DNA from: CALVNN01 sp964393975
Lineage (GTDB): Bacteria > Bacillota > Clostridia > Christensenellales > UBA1242
Reading direction: 5' to 3'
Assembly (NCBI GenBank): GCA_964393975.1
Contig: CAYMVO010000006.1
Span: forward strand, 1-63,572
Length of the DNA: 63,572 bases
Shown here: positions 52,075 to 62,710 of the stretch, in pieces
Numbering within the stretch: the first letter of the stretch is position 1
Layout of the letters: each line of letters opens with the position of its first letter
Notes under the pieces: model-generated
What the model saw: the letters and a program-made list of their open reading frames with translations, nothing else
What the model was told of the DNA's origin: nothing
The model's database searches: none
Made by a program: the position numbers and the translations under genes

Positions 52075-53770
52075 CACACAAAAATATATAGAGCAATTTT
52101 TGAAAATAAAAACTAAAGAAGCGAACATCATATCGTTTACACTCAACAAGCCACAACAAAAATTGTACAATATTCTAAAAAGACAAGCGGAGCAAGGAAA
52201 ACCTCAACGAGTTATCATTCTAAAGGCTAGGCAGATGGGATTTAGCACACTAACAGAAGCTATTCTATTTAAACGAACCGCCACAAGGTCTAATATTAAT
52301 AGTGGAATTATAGCGCATAAAGATGATGCAACAACTAACTTGTTCAATATGAGCAAGTTGTTTTTGAATGAGTTACCCCAAACATTGCGACCGCAAACAA
52401 AAGCATCAAATGCAAAAGAAATTATATTTGATAGTAAAACAGGCGCAGGGCTTCACTCTAAAATAAAATGTATGACTGCAGGTGGTGATGGTGTAGGTCG
52501 TTCCGATACGTTTCAGAACTTACATCTTAGTGAGGTTTCTTCGTGGGTGCATCCGAAAGAGATATTGGATGGATTGTTACAAGCGGTACCCAATAAGCCC
52601 GATACGCTAATTATAATTGAGAGCACGGCTAAAGGTTATGATTATTTCAAAGAGTTATGGGATAAAGCTTGTGATGGCGAAAGTGATTTTGAGCCACTTT
52701 TTTGCGCATGGTGGGAGTTAGACGAATACAGGATGCCTGCGAATGATATCGCCTTGACGGATGAAGAACAACAGTTGTCGGAATTGTACAACCTCGACAA
52801 AGAGCAAATTGCTTGGCGTAGGTGGTGTGTACGAAATAACTGTGGGGGTGATATTAACACTTTCAAGCAAGAATATCCAGCTTGTCCTGAGGAAGCGTTT
52901 TTGTCTAGTGGTGAATGTATTTTTGATAAGACTTCCATTACACAGCAAATTGAAAACATTAGAAGGAGCGGTGCAAACTATAAACTTGGCGAATTTCAAT
53001 ATAAAAAAATAATGACACCTATTACAAATGAGAAAAATGAAATTATTGCAGTTGAAAAACAAATAAGTGATATACAATTTATTGAAAAACAAAATGGAAT
53101 GATTTGCTTGCACAAGCCACGTAAAGTTGTTGCTAATGATAAAACCGTATCTTATAGACAGTACACTATTGGCGGAGATACAGCAGGATTGGGTGATGAT
53201 TATTATACTGCTAAAGTTATTACTAATGACACAAAAGAGACAGTTGCTACACTTAGGATACAACGCATAGATGAGGACAAATATGCTGACCAATTGTATT
53301 GCTTGGGAGTGTATTATAATACCGCACTTATTGGTGTAGAGACAAACTATTCCTATGCACCAACTAAGGAGTTGCAGGAGTTAAACTATCCGAACCTGTA
53401 TCAGAGAAGGCGTTTTGATAAAACTACAAAAGAAGTGCAAAAGGTGTATGGCTTTGAGACTACCCCCGTAACAAGACCAATAATTATTCAATCGTTAGTT
53501 TCCATTATGAGAGATTGTTCCAGTGTGGAGTGTGATATTCCTACTCTACGAGAGATGTTGGTGTTCGTTCGTAAAAAAAACGGAAAGCGTGAGGCGCAAG
53601 CGGGGTATCACGATGACCTAGTGATGGCAAGAGCAATAGCAACTTATTTAGCGGAACAGGAAGGTGATGTTGGCTGGAAGATAGTGCAAACGCCGAAGCA
53701 TAAAAGTGAATTGGATAAATTTTTTGAAGAACCTGATGAAAATAATGAAGGAGAATTTATTGAATGGTAA
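52064..53770 (+). CDS. Terminase large subunit
   Basis: The product is 568 aa from GTG with GGAAGG upstream. The motor part has KARQMGFSTL (a Walker A variant, about 50) and LIIIESTAKG (about 187, Walker B with Glu). The nuclease part has IGGDTAGLGDDYY (about 370), the Asp in VETNYSY, and HDDLVMARA near the end, giving the usual acidic triad. It cuts and pumps DNA into the head. Confidence 0.92.
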   Translation: MTINTQKYIEQFLKIKTKEANIISFTLNKPQQKLYNILKRQAEQGKPQRVIILKARQMGFSTLTEAILFKRTATRSNINSGIIAHKDDATTNLFNMSKLFLNELPQTLRPQTKASNAKEIIFDSKTGAGLHSKIKCMTAGGDGVGRSDTFQNLHLSEVSSWVHPKEILDGLLQAVPNKPDTLIIIESTAKGYDYFKELWDKACDGESDFEPLFCAWWELDEYRMPANDIALTDEEQQLSELYNLDKEQIAWRRWCVRNNCGGDINTFKQEYPACPEEAFLSSGECIFDKTSITQQIENIRRSGANYKLGEFQYKKIMTPITNEKNEIIAVEKQISDIQFIEKQNGMICLHKPRKVVANDKTVSYRQYTIGGDTAGLGDDYYTAKVITNDTKETVATLRIQRIDEDKYADQLYCLGVYYNTALIGVETNYSYAPTKELQELNYPNLYQRRRFDKTTKEVQKVYGFETTPVTRPIIIQSLVSIMRDCSSVECDIPTLREMLVFVRKKNGKREAQAGYHDDLVMARAIATYLAEQEGDVGWKIVQTPKHKSELDKFFEEPDENNEGEFIEW

Positions 53771-53793
53771 TTTTTAGACAAGAAGGATACAAA

Positions 53794-53961
53794 ATGTTAT
53801 TGGAACAATTAGATGTGTGCCATAAGGACATAGACGCTCTTAAAGAGCAAATAAAAGTAACTCAACAAGAGATAAATAATCTAAAAGAATTATTGGATAA
53901 AAAAGACAGTGACACCTCTACGCAACAAATAATTAGGGAGTATTTGTATGGCGAAGAATAA
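53794..53961 (+). CDS. Small coiled-coil protein between terminase and portal
   Basis: The product is 55 aa. The ATG at 53794 has AGAAGGA upstream. All helix with heptads (LLEQLDVCHKDIDALKEQ). It overlaps the portal by 14 bases. Unknown. Confidence 0.55.
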   Translation: MLLEQLDVCHKDIDALKEQIKVTQQEINNLKELLDKKDSDTSTQQIIREYLYGEE

Positions 53962-55831
53962 TGTGGGTGCGACTATTGAACAGTTGAATAGTTGGTACAA
54001 TAATGGGTTAGCCTATCAATCAATGTTGGGGTTGCATACAACTATTCCCATGTGTGTCAGATTTTATGAGGGCGATCAATGGCCCTCAGTTACTAAAAAG
54101 ACGAAATATTTCCCGAGACCAGTGGTAAATATTATTGAACTTAATTGCAATAACAAAAAAGCGCAAGTATTATCTAGTCCAGTTAAAATAGTTTATAGGT
54201 GTCCGAAAAAAGATGTTGCTGTTGACAAATTTAACCGATTCGCAGAGTATGAACTAAAACGCATAAGACAGAATGAGATAAGTAATAAGGCAATAATTGA
54301 TGGGATGGTTAAAGGGTCTTATTGTATGTATTATTATTGGGATGATAGTGTTGTGGGTGTTGATGGTTTAGTTGAAGGAGATATAGCAGCTCAAGTAATA
54401 GATCCTATTAATGTTTTGTTTGCAAATCCCAACGAAAAAAATATTCAAAAACAAGATTGGGTGATGATTGTTTCTAGAGAGAGTATAGATAGATTAGAGC
54501 GAATAGCAGATAGCGACATAGACACAGCAAAAATATGTGAAGACAATAGTGATAGTATATACAACGAGTCTGAGAGTGATACAGAAAAGTATGCTACGGT
54601 ACTTACGAGATTTTTTAGAATTAATGGTGAAGTGTATTTTGAAAGAGCCACGAAAGAAGTGATTTTCAATAAGGCAAGACCATTAACACCTAATGTTGAA
54701 AAATTTAAACAACTAATAAATGGCGAAAATGAAAACATAGAGAAAAGACAGTACAATAAGTTTTTACGACAACCTAAAGCAACATTATACCCAATAGTGT
54801 TTAAGTCTTGGAAAGATAGAGATAAATCGATATACGGAAGAGGTGAAGTTGAGGCGATCATACCAAACCAGAAGGCTATTAATTGGACTTTAGGACTGCA
54901 AGTTTTGATGGCTCAAAATGAAGGAATGAGTCCTGTTGTTGCGCTACCAAACGCTTTGCGTGGACAAACAGTAACTAATGAACCAGGACAAGTGTTGATT
55001 GATTATTCAAACACAGGAAAGGGAATACAATTTCTAAATAAACAAGGAATGACTCAAGCGAGTATTAGTTTGACCGATAAAATAGCGGATCTGACAAGGG
55101 TATCTATAGGTAGTAGCGAAGTAATGAATGGTGAAGTAATATCTGCGGGGATGAGTGGTGCTGCTATAGCACAATTACAATCACAAGCACTGAAACCTGT
55201 TCAAGATTTGCAAAAAGCCTACTTTAGGGCTATGGAGGATGTTGGGGAGATACTTGAACAATTTTTTAGACTGTATTATGTTCAAAAAAAGTACTATTTT
55301 GAAGATAACAACACTGGTGGGCTAATTAATGAAGAATTTGATAGTAGTGATTACTTTGATGTTTGTTTTGATGTTACCGCTGAAGCTGTTGCTGGTACAG
55401 TAATGAGTGATGTGGCAGATATCAATATTTTAGATAATTTATTTTCAAAAAATGCAATAGATTTAAAAACTTACATTAAATGTTACCCTGACAACGCCAT
55501 AGCAAATAGACAAAAATTGATAGATACGATAGAAGAGCAAGAAAATAATATTGTTGCGCAATTAACAATGCAATTAGAGCAGGTTCAAGCCCAATTGTCA
55601 CAAGCGTTAGAACTTGTAAATAAGCAAGAGCAGGCAGTAAATAACTCGCAAACTATAGTAAACGAAAATAGAACGCTTAAAGAAAAATTACTATCATTGC
55701 AGGCTGAGTACTCGCAAAAGGTGCAACAAGCTAATCAAATTCTTGCAAATATAGCGCTGAAAACAAAAGATTATTATAATGATGCTAAATCTATGGCAAC
55801 TGAAGTTGCTAAATCAAGAGGGTTGATGTAA
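53948..55831 (+). CDS. Portal protein
   Basis: The product is 627 aa; AGGGAG lies before the ATG. It resembles P22-type portals: RFYEGDQWPS, RPVVNIIELNCNNK, a later KSWKDRDKSIYGRGEVE and AAIAQLQSQALKPVQDL helix, then a long Gln-rich coiled-coil C-terminus. Twelve copies should form the ring through which DNA passes. It sits between terminase and scaffold, which agrees. Confidence 0.9.
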   Translation: MAKNNVGATIEQLNSWYNNGLAYQSMLGLHTTIPMCVRFYEGDQWPSVTKKTKYFPRPVVNIIELNCNNKKAQVLSSPVKIVYRCPKKDVAVDKFNRFAEYELKRIRQNEISNKAIIDGMVKGSYCMYYYWDDSVVGVDGLVEGDIAAQVIDPINVLFANPNEKNIQKQDWVMIVSRESIDRLERIADSDIDTAKICEDNSDSIYNESESDTEKYATVLTRFFRINGEVYFERATKEVIFNKARPLTPNVEKFKQLINGENENIEKRQYNKFLRQPKATLYPIVFKSWKDRDKSIYGRGEVEAIIPNQKAINWTLGLQVLMAQNEGMSPVVALPNALRGQTVTNEPGQVLIDYSNTGKGIQFLNKQGMTQASISLTDKIADLTRVSIGSSEVMNGEVISAGMSGAAIAQLQSQALKPVQDLQKAYFRAMEDVGEILEQFFRLYYVQKKYYFEDNNTGGLINEEFDSSDYFDVCFDVTAEAVAGTVMSDVADINILDNLFSKNAIDLKTYIKCYPDNAIANRQKLIDTIEEQENNIVAQLTMQLEQVQAQLSQALELVNKQEQAVNNSQTIVNENRTLKEKLLSLQAEYSQKVQQANQILANIALKTKDYYNDAKSMATEVAKSRGLM

Positions 55832-55877
55832 AATATTTCGCAGGTGAATAGCGGAAAAATCGCAAAGGAGTCATATT

Positions 55878-56633
55878 ATGAATGAAGAAAAATTATCAGC
55901 GGAAACAACTTTAGTTGATGAAAATCAAAATGAAGACGCTAGTGTCGCTGATACTAGCAATGAGGTTGAATTTGAGGATACTAATGAAGATAAAACAGAG
56001 TCTGAGAATCAACAAAAAAATGAACGTGTAAGTAAAAAGACCAACTCTGATTATGCCAGAGAACGCAGACAAGCGGAGCGTACGATAGAACTAAAAAAAG
56101 CAAAATACGATGCGATTATTGAGGCGCTAGATGGTATAAACCCTTACACACAAGAAAAAATGGTGGATGAAGCGGATATTGAGGAGTATCTGACTATGAA
56201 AAGCATAGCAAGGTCAGGCAATGATCCTATAGCCGATTATTCACGGTTTGCAAAAGAAAAAAGCAGAGAAACACAAAAACAATTAGAATTACATAAAAAG
56301 CAAGAAGAGTGGATATTTAACGATAAAAATGATTTTATATCTAAACACCCAGATGTAAGTCTAGACGAGTTGTTGCAGGATGATTTGTTTGTGTCTTTTG
56401 CAATGGGCAAGGTAGGCTCTACTAGTATGGATAAGATTTATACGGAGTATCAATCATTTATCAAGAAGAGCGAGGAACGTGTTAAAAATAAAACAGCCCA
56501 AATATTAGCGAACACAGCATCCACCCCAGGTGTGCTCGCTAATCAACCAACCACACAAAGAAGTATAGGCGAAATGTCTAAGCAAGAATTTGAAAGTATG
56601 GTTGAAAAAGTAAAGAGGGGTGAATTAAGATAA
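55878..56633 (+). CDS. Scaffolding protein
   Basis: The product is 251 aa; AAAGGAG upstream. An acidic N-terminus (about 1-45) and a helical charged remainder, with no Cys, is typical of phage scaffolds. It lies directly before the capsid gene. Assigned from composition and place. Confidence 0.7.
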   Translation: MNEEKLSAETTLVDENQNEDASVADTSNEVEFEDTNEDKTESENQQKNERVSKKTNSDYARERRQAERTIELKKAKYDAIIEALDGINPYTQEKMVDEADIEEYLTMKSIARSGNDPIADYSRFAKEKSRETQKQLELHKKQEEWIFNDKNDFISKHPDVSLDELLQDDLFVSFAMGKVGSTSMDKIYTEYQSFIKKSEERVKNKTAQILANTASTPGVLANQPTTQRSIGEMSKQEFESMVEKVKRGELR

Positions 56634-56649
56634 AAGAGAGGATTAATTT

Positions 56650-57669
56650 ATGGCTTTAAATACAACAAGTTCAAGCGGATTATCCGCTGAAATAAAAACA
56701 TTTTATGATAGAACATTATTGGAGCGAATGCTACCTAATTTGCCGTTCTTGAAGTACGGTCAAAAAAGACCAATACCTAAAGGAAATGGAAAAACTATTG
56801 AGTTTAGAAAATTCAATTCATTAGCGCCCGCAACAACTCCACTCACTGAAGGAACACCACCAACGGCAAAAGATTTGAGTGTAACAACCATCACTGCAAC
56901 AGTAAATCAATACGGCGACTATATTGAGGTTTCTGACGTTTTAGAGGCAACATCATTTGACCCTATTATAACCGAAACAGTAGAATTGGAAGGTGAGCAA
57001 TCGGGTGAAACACTAAATATTGTAGTAAGGGATGTTTTGTTAAACACGACTAATGAATATAACGTCGGTGGTGGCGTTGATGTAAATGCTATAGAAGTAA
57101 CAAATAAACTTACAGCGGATGACATCTTGAAGATACAAACTATATTCAAACGAAATAATGTTAAACCATTGAAAGGTGGCTATTACTTAATGTTTTTGTC
57201 TCCAGAGCAAGCGGCGGATATTATGAGAGATAAATTATGGAGAGATGTGTCGACTTATGCTAATGATGGAAAAGGTGTAGAAGATGGCGAGATTGGTAAA
57301 TTGTTTCAATTTAAGTTTATAGATACTTCGCTGGTTGACGCAGTTGAGAACACTAAATCTGTTGATGTCTTTAGTGGTTTAGCAATCGGTGCAAATGCTT
57401 ATGGTATTACGGATATTGAAAACGGCAGTAAGCCAAAAACAATAATCAAATTGGCAAGTGAAGACGATGGAGACAAGAGTGATCCATTAAATCAAAAGTC
57501 AACAATAGGTTGGAAGGCATTATTTACGGGCGTAATTTTAAATGCTTTGGCGGTGATGCGTATTAATTCATCAGCTACAGATGTGTCAGGAACAGAGACG
57601 ACCGAAGTAGAAGACTCAAGTGGTACTGATAGCTCAGACACTAACAGTAATCAAGTATCAGGTAATTAA
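56650..57669 (+). CDS. Major capsid protein, N4-gp56 family
   Basis: The product is 339 aa; GAGAGGA upstream. The start, LSAEIKTFYDRTLLERMLPNLPF, and KYGQKRPIPKGNGKTIEFRK, PLTEGTPP and VNQYGDYIEVSDVL match the N4-gp56 capsid family, common in podovirus-like and other gut phages. The last 30 residues are Ser/Thr/Asp-rich, perhaps a surface tail. Confidence 0.92.
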   Translation: MALNTTSSSGLSAEIKTFYDRTLLERMLPNLPFLKYGQKRPIPKGNGKTIEFRKFNSLAPATTPLTEGTPPTAKDLSVTTITATVNQYGDYIEVSDVLEATSFDPIITETVELEGEQSGETLNIVVRDVLLNTTNEYNVGGGVDVNAIEVTNKLTADDILKIQTIFKRNNVKPLKGGYYLMFLSPEQAADIMRDKLWRDVSTYANDGKGVEDGEIGKLFQFKFIDTSLVDAVENTKSVDVFSGLAIGANAYGITDIENGSKPKTIIKLASEDDGDKSDPLNQKSTIGWKALFTGVILNALAVMRINSSATDVSGTETTEVEDSSGTDSSDTNSNQVSGN

Positions 57670-57684
57670 TAGAAGGAGTTGAAG

Positions 57685-57924
57685 ATGGCTTTAAAAAATA
57701 TAGCAAAAACAAAAATAGACACAAAGTCATTTGTTAAAGGTATGAAGACAAAACTTGCTAAATGTGGATTTGTGTCTGTTAAAATACCTATAGACAAGCA
57801 AAACCCTAAAGATAAAGAGGTTATTGTGCAAATAAATGGTTACATATATCAAATTGAGCGAGGTGTGGAGGTCGAGGTGCCTAAACCTGTAAAAGTTTTG
57901 CTTGAACGAGGTGGATTTATTTAA
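57685..57924 (+). CDS. Small head-associated protein
   Basis: The product is 79 aa. The ATG at 57685 has AAGGAG upstream. Basic N-terminus and a beta-rich VIVQINGYIYQIERG, VEVPKPV. Perhaps a head decoration or closure protein; not recognised. Confidence 0.6.
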   Translation: MALKNIAKTKIDTKSFVKGMKTKLAKCGFVSVKIPIDKQNPKDKEVIVQINGYIYQIERGVEVEVPKPVKVLLERGGFI

Positions 57925-57933
57925 TTATAAAGG

Positions 57934-57977
57934 GAGTGTGCTTTTAACCCTATGGGTTATTTGACACATTCTTTTTT
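57934..57977 (+). terminator. Branched hairpin with T-run after capsid genes
   Basis: GAGTGTG (57934-57940) pairs with CACATTC (57965-57971, one G-U), enclosing AACCC/GGGTT. TTTTTT follows. As a partial terminator it would favour capsid over tail mRNA. Confidence 0.6.
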
Positions 57978-58033
57978 GTGTGGGAGATTGAAAAACATAA
58001 GGTTTGAGTCCTTACTCCCGCTAAAGGAGATTT

Positions 58034-58660
58034 ATGAAGTTAGGTGAAATAAAAATTGAAGCATTAAAAATAATGTTTGCAAATTATTCGTTAGATTTGC
58101 AAATTGATGATATACAAGGTCTAGTCAGCGATGAGAACTACGGTAGTTATTTGGTTAATATGAATGGTTCGATTGCTCGTGCGCTTGACCGAATTGAGAA
58201 CGCCTGTGTATTACCTTTGAGAGTGCTAGAATTATCCATCAAAGATTTCGTATCTAAAAATGGTCAACTCTATTTTGACGTAAATAGTGTAGATGATTTG
58301 TTTTTAATTGAAAGAATTGTACTAGTATCAAACGAATTAAATATATACGACACAGAAGCACCGTATGTTTTAGAGGGGTGTTATCTTGTAGTCGAAGATG
58401 TATGTGTTGATGCGAAGTATAAAATTATATATTACTCAAAAGCGCCTGAAATTGAAGGGCTAAGTGATGAGGATAATTTGGAAATACCAAACAAACTCGC
58501 AAGACTCATTCCGTATTTTGTGAAAGGAGACTTGTATCAAGAAGAAGAGCCAAATCTTGCAAGCGAAGCAAGAAATCTATTTGAAGCGAGTTTAGATGAC
58601 TTAAAACACCAAAACTTTAAAAAGCAGAGTTATGTGGCTCAAAATTTAAGGATGTGGTAA
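58034..58660 (+). CDS. Head-tail adaptor-like protein
   Basis: The product is 208 aa; AAAGGAG upstream. Helical N-terminal half (GEIKIEALKIMFANY, ARALDRIENACVLP) and beta strands later. The place and size fit a P22 gp4-like adaptor. Assigned mostly by position. Confidence 0.55.
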   Translation: MKLGEIKIEALKIMFANYSLDLQIDDIQGLVSDENYGSYLVNMNGSIARALDRIENACVLPLRVLELSIKDFVSKNGQLYFDVNSVDDLFLIERIVLVSNELNIYDTEAPYVLEGCYLVVEDVCVDAKYKIIYYSKAPEIEGLSDEDNLEIPNKLARLIPYFVKGDLYQEEEPNLASEARNLFEASLDDLKHQNFKKQSYVAQNLRMW

Positions 58661-58661
58661 A

Positions 58662-61190
58662 ATGAGTATTAGAGTTAATAAAGGATTGTCTTTAAAAAAT
58701 AGATTAACTTATGAATTTCAAAATTTTAGAGGGGTTGACTTTTCCACATCTCCGTATAAAGTACTTCCAAACCGCGCTACGGATGCTCAAAATTTATTAT
58801 ACAAAAATGGTACCGTGAGAAAGCGAAATGGTTGGAAAAGTTTATGTAACCTTAACGCAGAAATAAATGGCGTTTTTAATTTTTCAATATCAGATAACGA
58901 TATTATTCTTGTTTATGCGGGTACGAATTTTTTCTTGTTAAATTGGAATGAAACAACGCATTCTTATGATGCAACAAACATTACGCAGTCTAGTTCTGTT
59001 ACTGATTGTCGTGTTAATCAAGATGATTTGATAAGCAGAAGAGTGCAGGTATTTATTAACGATAATAAGGCTTACATAATCGGTGCTGGAGATTATCTTG
59101 TTTTTGGGAAATATGGAGATAAATATGAGCTAAGAAAAGTGTTTAATGAACCCAACACATACATCCCTACAACTACAATTAATATATACAACAATTCAGT
59201 TACCGACAATATAAGGGAAAGTTTTGATAAAGTTAATCTTCTTACCGATTGGCGATACAATAAACTTTTGGGGTGTGATGAAGTGGATAAAACTTGGCGC
59301 TTAGACTCGCCTATAGACAACAATAGTACTGTTGAGATTACTGTAAACACATTAAATGAAGATGGTGAGATGATTGAGACAATATTAAGCAACCGCATTG
59401 GTAGCGATAGTTGTTTATTATATGGTAAAACCGATGATTTAGAGTCAAAAGGAAGTGTGAATTTTGAGAAAGGTGAGATAACTTTAAATATAAAAACAAC
59501 ACCGTTAGAGCCAAGAACATCAAATATTATAGTAAAATTTAAGTGTAGTTTAAGTTTATCAAATAAAATCACTAAGACAACTTTTGGTGTGCTTTTTGGT
59601 GGCGATGGTAATTCAAATCGGTTGTTTTTAAGTGGAAACATAGAATATAGAAACGCTTATTTTTGGAGTAGTCTTTACGATTATACATATTTTGCCGATA
59701 CTGAATTTGATTTGCTCGGCACAAACAATTCCTCAATTTTAGGTTTTGTGCGTGCTACAGATGGTGTATTACTTGCTTTCAAGGAGCAAACGGGAGTTGA
59801 GTCACTTATATATTACATTAAGGCTACTGATGTTGAAGAAAATTCAATGCTCGCCATACAAATAAAGTCTTATGCGGGTGAAATAAACGATACTATAGTC
59901 TCACATTACACAAATAATAGTCTTAATGGTGATATCTTGTTGCTGACAAAAAACGGGGTAAAAGGCTTAGAGTTATACGAAAACATCACCACTAATGCTT
60001 ATAGAATGAGAGATAGAAGTCGCAATATCAATATCAGATTGCTAAAGCATAAAGACCTAACAAAGGCTAGTTCGATAGTCTATAAGGATAAGTATTTTTT
60101 ATCTATAGAAGGTGTGGTTTATTTGTGCGATAGTGGGTTTACTTTTCAATCAGAGGAAGATGTCAGTAATAACTATGGTTACGAGTGGTGGTTTTTAACC
60201 AATATTGATGCAAGGGTTTGGTTTATTAATAATGGAGAGTTGTTTTTTGGGACAAATAATGGTTTGATTTGTAAATTTATCGATGACGAGTTTGCTGATG
60301 TTATCACACAACACATAGATAGTGGAAACATAACAATAGACTATACAGAAAACAATATAGTTTGTAATTCTAATTTGTTATCAGATTTAAATAAAAGTTC
60401 AAGCATTTGTTTTACTTCAGGCGATGTTTATGGTGCTTATTTGGATAGCGACTCATTTGATAGTGTTGATGAGAATGGGTGGATATATTTTAATGAAGAT
60501 TTATTGTATAAGATTTATGATGGAATTGAGTGTTATGTGGATAAAGTAGGGACTAGCGGTTTGATTGCTGGAGAAAAATATGTTATTCAGGATGTGGATT
60601 TAGATAATGTAAGGTTTAGACTGTATAGGAACGAGAGCTTTGTTATTCCTTGTTGTGTAGGTTTTTCTTTAAATAAAAATTTATCTGGTAAAGAGTTGTA
60701 TGTTGATGATGTGGTGGGATCCGCTTTTAGAGTTAAGGAGTTTAAAGACTCGGAAATCTTGGATCTTGTAATTTACAACAACACCATACCAACCGAACTA
60801 AAAGCAAAGTTACAATTCAGAGACAGTGTTGTTGCTGAATGGTATACTCCTATATGTGATTTTGGAACTAATATGTACAGTAAGACATTGCTGGGGTTTA
60901 GTGTGCTGACCGAACCGTTGGTAGGAGGAAGAATTGAGGTGGGTTATCAAACACGAAATATCGGACAAAATTTTGCTACTTACGGGAGCAAGGGTTTTGA
61001 TTTTAATGATATTGATTTTGAAAACTTTGCATTTGAAAGCTCGTTTGCAACAAGCAATACAGTTAGGTGTAAAGAGCGAAATTTTAATTTCATCATTTTT
61101 AAATATGTAAGCGATAGTGATAGTCCTTGTGCAGTCAATGCTATCACAATAAGATATAAAGTAAACAGGATAAATAAAGGAGTGAGATAA
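58662..61190 (+). CDS. Tail stem/hub structural protein
   Basis: The product is 842 aa; the start codon nearly abuts the preceding stop, with AAGGATG upstream. The opening NFRGVDFSTSPYKVLPNRATDAQNLLY with VRKRNGWK is typical of large podovirus-like tail proteins with beta-propeller folds (as P22 gp10-like). The body is beta-rich with many Asp/Asn turns. It probably closes the neck and holds the fibres. Confidence 0.7.
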   Translation: MSIRVNKGLSLKNRLTYEFQNFRGVDFSTSPYKVLPNRATDAQNLLYKNGTVRKRNGWKSLCNLNAEINGVFNFSISDNDIILVYAGTNFFLLNWNETTHSYDATNITQSSSVTDCRVNQDDLISRRVQVFINDNKAYIIGAGDYLVFGKYGDKYELRKVFNEPNTYIPTTTINIYNNSVTDNIRESFDKVNLLTDWRYNKLLGCDEVDKTWRLDSPIDNNSTVEITVNTLNEDGEMIETILSNRIGSDSCLLYGKTDDLESKGSVNFEKGEITLNIKTTPLEPRTSNIIVKFKCSLSLSNKITKTTFGVLFGGDGNSNRLFLSGNIEYRNAYFWSSLYDYTYFADTEFDLLGTNNSSILGFVRATDGVLLAFKEQTGVESLIYYIKATDVEENSMLAIQIKSYAGEINDTIVSHYTNNSLNGDILLLTKNGVKGLELYENITTNAYRMRDRSRNINIRLLKHKDLTKASSIVYKDKYFLSIEGVVYLCDSGFTFQSEEDVSNNYGYEWWFLTNIDARVWFINNGELFFGTNNGLICKFIDDEFADVITQHIDSGNITIDYTENNIVCNSNLLSDLNKSSSICFTSGDVYGAYLDSDSFDSVDENGWIYFNEDLLYKIYDGIECYVDKVGTSGLIAGEKYVIQDVDLDNVRFRLYRNESFVIPCCVGFSLNKNLSGKELYVDDVVGSAFRVKEFKDSEILDLVIYNNTIPTELKAKLQFRDSVVAEWYTPICDFGTNMYSKTLLGFSVLTEPLVGGRIEVGYQTRNIGQNFATYGSKGFDFNDIDFENFAFESSFATSNTVRCKERNFNFIIFKYVSDSDSPCAVNAITIRYKVNRINKGVR

Positions 61191-62702
61191 GTGAGTGAAC
61201 TATCAAAAATTAATAAAGTAAGCGAAACAACAAAAAGTGCTATAAAAAGGAAGTCAGCACAAACATTACCAAACAACCCAAGCGCAAGAGGGTATTCAGC
61301 AGAAGAAATAAAGAGAAGATTTTATCAACCTATTATTGACGCTACAAATTCAGCATTAACGGAAATAGATAGGGTGGTAGAGGAAGTGAATAATGCTATC
61401 ACTCAAGTTAACAGTAATCTGAACACATTTATAGAAGCAACATCTATAAAGGAGTCATATAAGTTAAATCTTGATTGGACTGTTTGGGTGAAAAATTCAA
61501 ATTCTGGAATGTATGAAGTAACAATAACAAATAAACAACACGGAATAACAAATTACAAAGAAATTGGTGTTGATATGTATCTTTTAGATAGTGAAGGTAA
61601 TTATATAAAAGTTAATCAATTTGAAATAAATACAAATGGAAACATTCGTTGTTTTCATGAGTTTAATAGCGTTGGTTTTGTGAGTGTATATGTAAAGCGT
61701 GAAGGCTTTGTTGTGGGGAATGTTTTGACTGATATAGACCATATAATTGGGCTAAGCAAAGTTGGAAAAACAAACGATTATAACGATTTGGACAATAAAC
61801 CAAATTTGTCTCAATTAGACAGTAATGAAGCGTTGTTGACAAATATAATTAATGGCACACAAAAAGTTAACTCCTCTATACATGCGGACAATGCTAAGAA
61901 TGCAGATTATAGTTCGGTAAGTGGTTTTACTGATAAGGCAGTTAACGCTGAAAATTCCGAAAAGGCGGTAGGTGACCAATTTGGTGTAAACATTCATAAC
62001 AACTATTGCAAAAAAAATGGCACTTACCCTAACGTGTCAGTTGGCACGGCTGAAAGTGCTAATAAAGCAAAATGTGATGAAGCGGGTAACAATATATTAT
62101 CATCCTATGCACAGCAAAATGGTGAATATCAATCAATGACTGTAGGTAAAGCTAAAGAAGCTGATATGTCAACTAAAGCCTTTAAAGATGGAAACGGTGC
62201 GGAAATAGCTAAGACCTATGCAAAAGCAACTGGGGTTTGCCCGAACTTAACTGCAGGACAAGCAATAAACGCCATAAATGATGATTTGGGAAGAAAAATA
62301 TCGGAAACTTATTTGACGTCAAACGATATATTAATTGGGATGTATCCAGTTAGATTTTACGTTTTTTTTATTACAGACAAGAATTCAATTAATTCAGCTT
62401 TTTCGGGAACAATAACTAAATCTTTATGTGTTAAGGAAAATGATATAATAACTTTATTAAGTGGGGCTTGCTTAATTGCTGATGATGAGGAGAAACCAGA
62501 TTTTAGTGGCATTAGTTCTTTATACATTAAAAGCAGTGCAGTACTACCAAATTTTGTGAAAATAAATAGTAGCACCGCTTATGTGATTTACACAAAAACA
62601 GACATTAAGGATGATGATATTGGTTGTAAGTATGAGACTATCCTAAAAAGTACTTATGGTATTTACAACACATCAAAAACATTTATAGAATTTTTTAATT
62701 AG
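61191..62702 (+). CDS. Tail fibre/appendage protein with short repeats
   Basis: The product is 503 aa from GTG with AAAGGAG upstream. A helical N-terminus (about 35-85) and a beta domain are followed by three or four repeats of about 33 aa (residues about 255-370), each with N-x-Y-x-x-x-N-G-x-Y-x-x-x-x-V-G-x-A. The C-terminal 110 residues form a separate domain, perhaps for receptor binding. Confidence 0.7.
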   Translation: MSELSKINKVSETTKSAIKRKSAQTLPNNPSARGYSAEEIKRRFYQPIIDATNSALTEIDRVVEEVNNAITQVNSNLNTFIEATSIKESYKLNLDWTVWVKNSNSGMYEVTITNKQHGITNYKEIGVDMYLLDSEGNYIKVNQFEINTNGNIRCFHEFNSVGFVSVYVKREGFVVGNVLTDIDHIIGLSKVGKTNDYNDLDNKPNLSQLDSNEALLTNIINGTQKVNSSIHADNAKNADYSSVSGFTDKAVNAENSEKAVGDQFGVNIHNNYCKKNGTYPNVSVGTAESANKAKCDEAGNNILSSYAQQNGEYQSMTVGKAKEADMSTKAFKDGNGAEIAKTYAKATGVCPNLTAGQAINAINDDLGRKISETYLTSNDILIGMYPVRFYVFFITDKNSINSAFSGTITKSLCVKENDIITLLSGACLIADDEEKPDFSGISSLYIKSSAVLPNFVKINSSTAYVIYTKTDIKDDDIGCKYETILKSTYGIYNTSKTFIEFFN

Positions 62703-62710
62703 GAGGGAAT

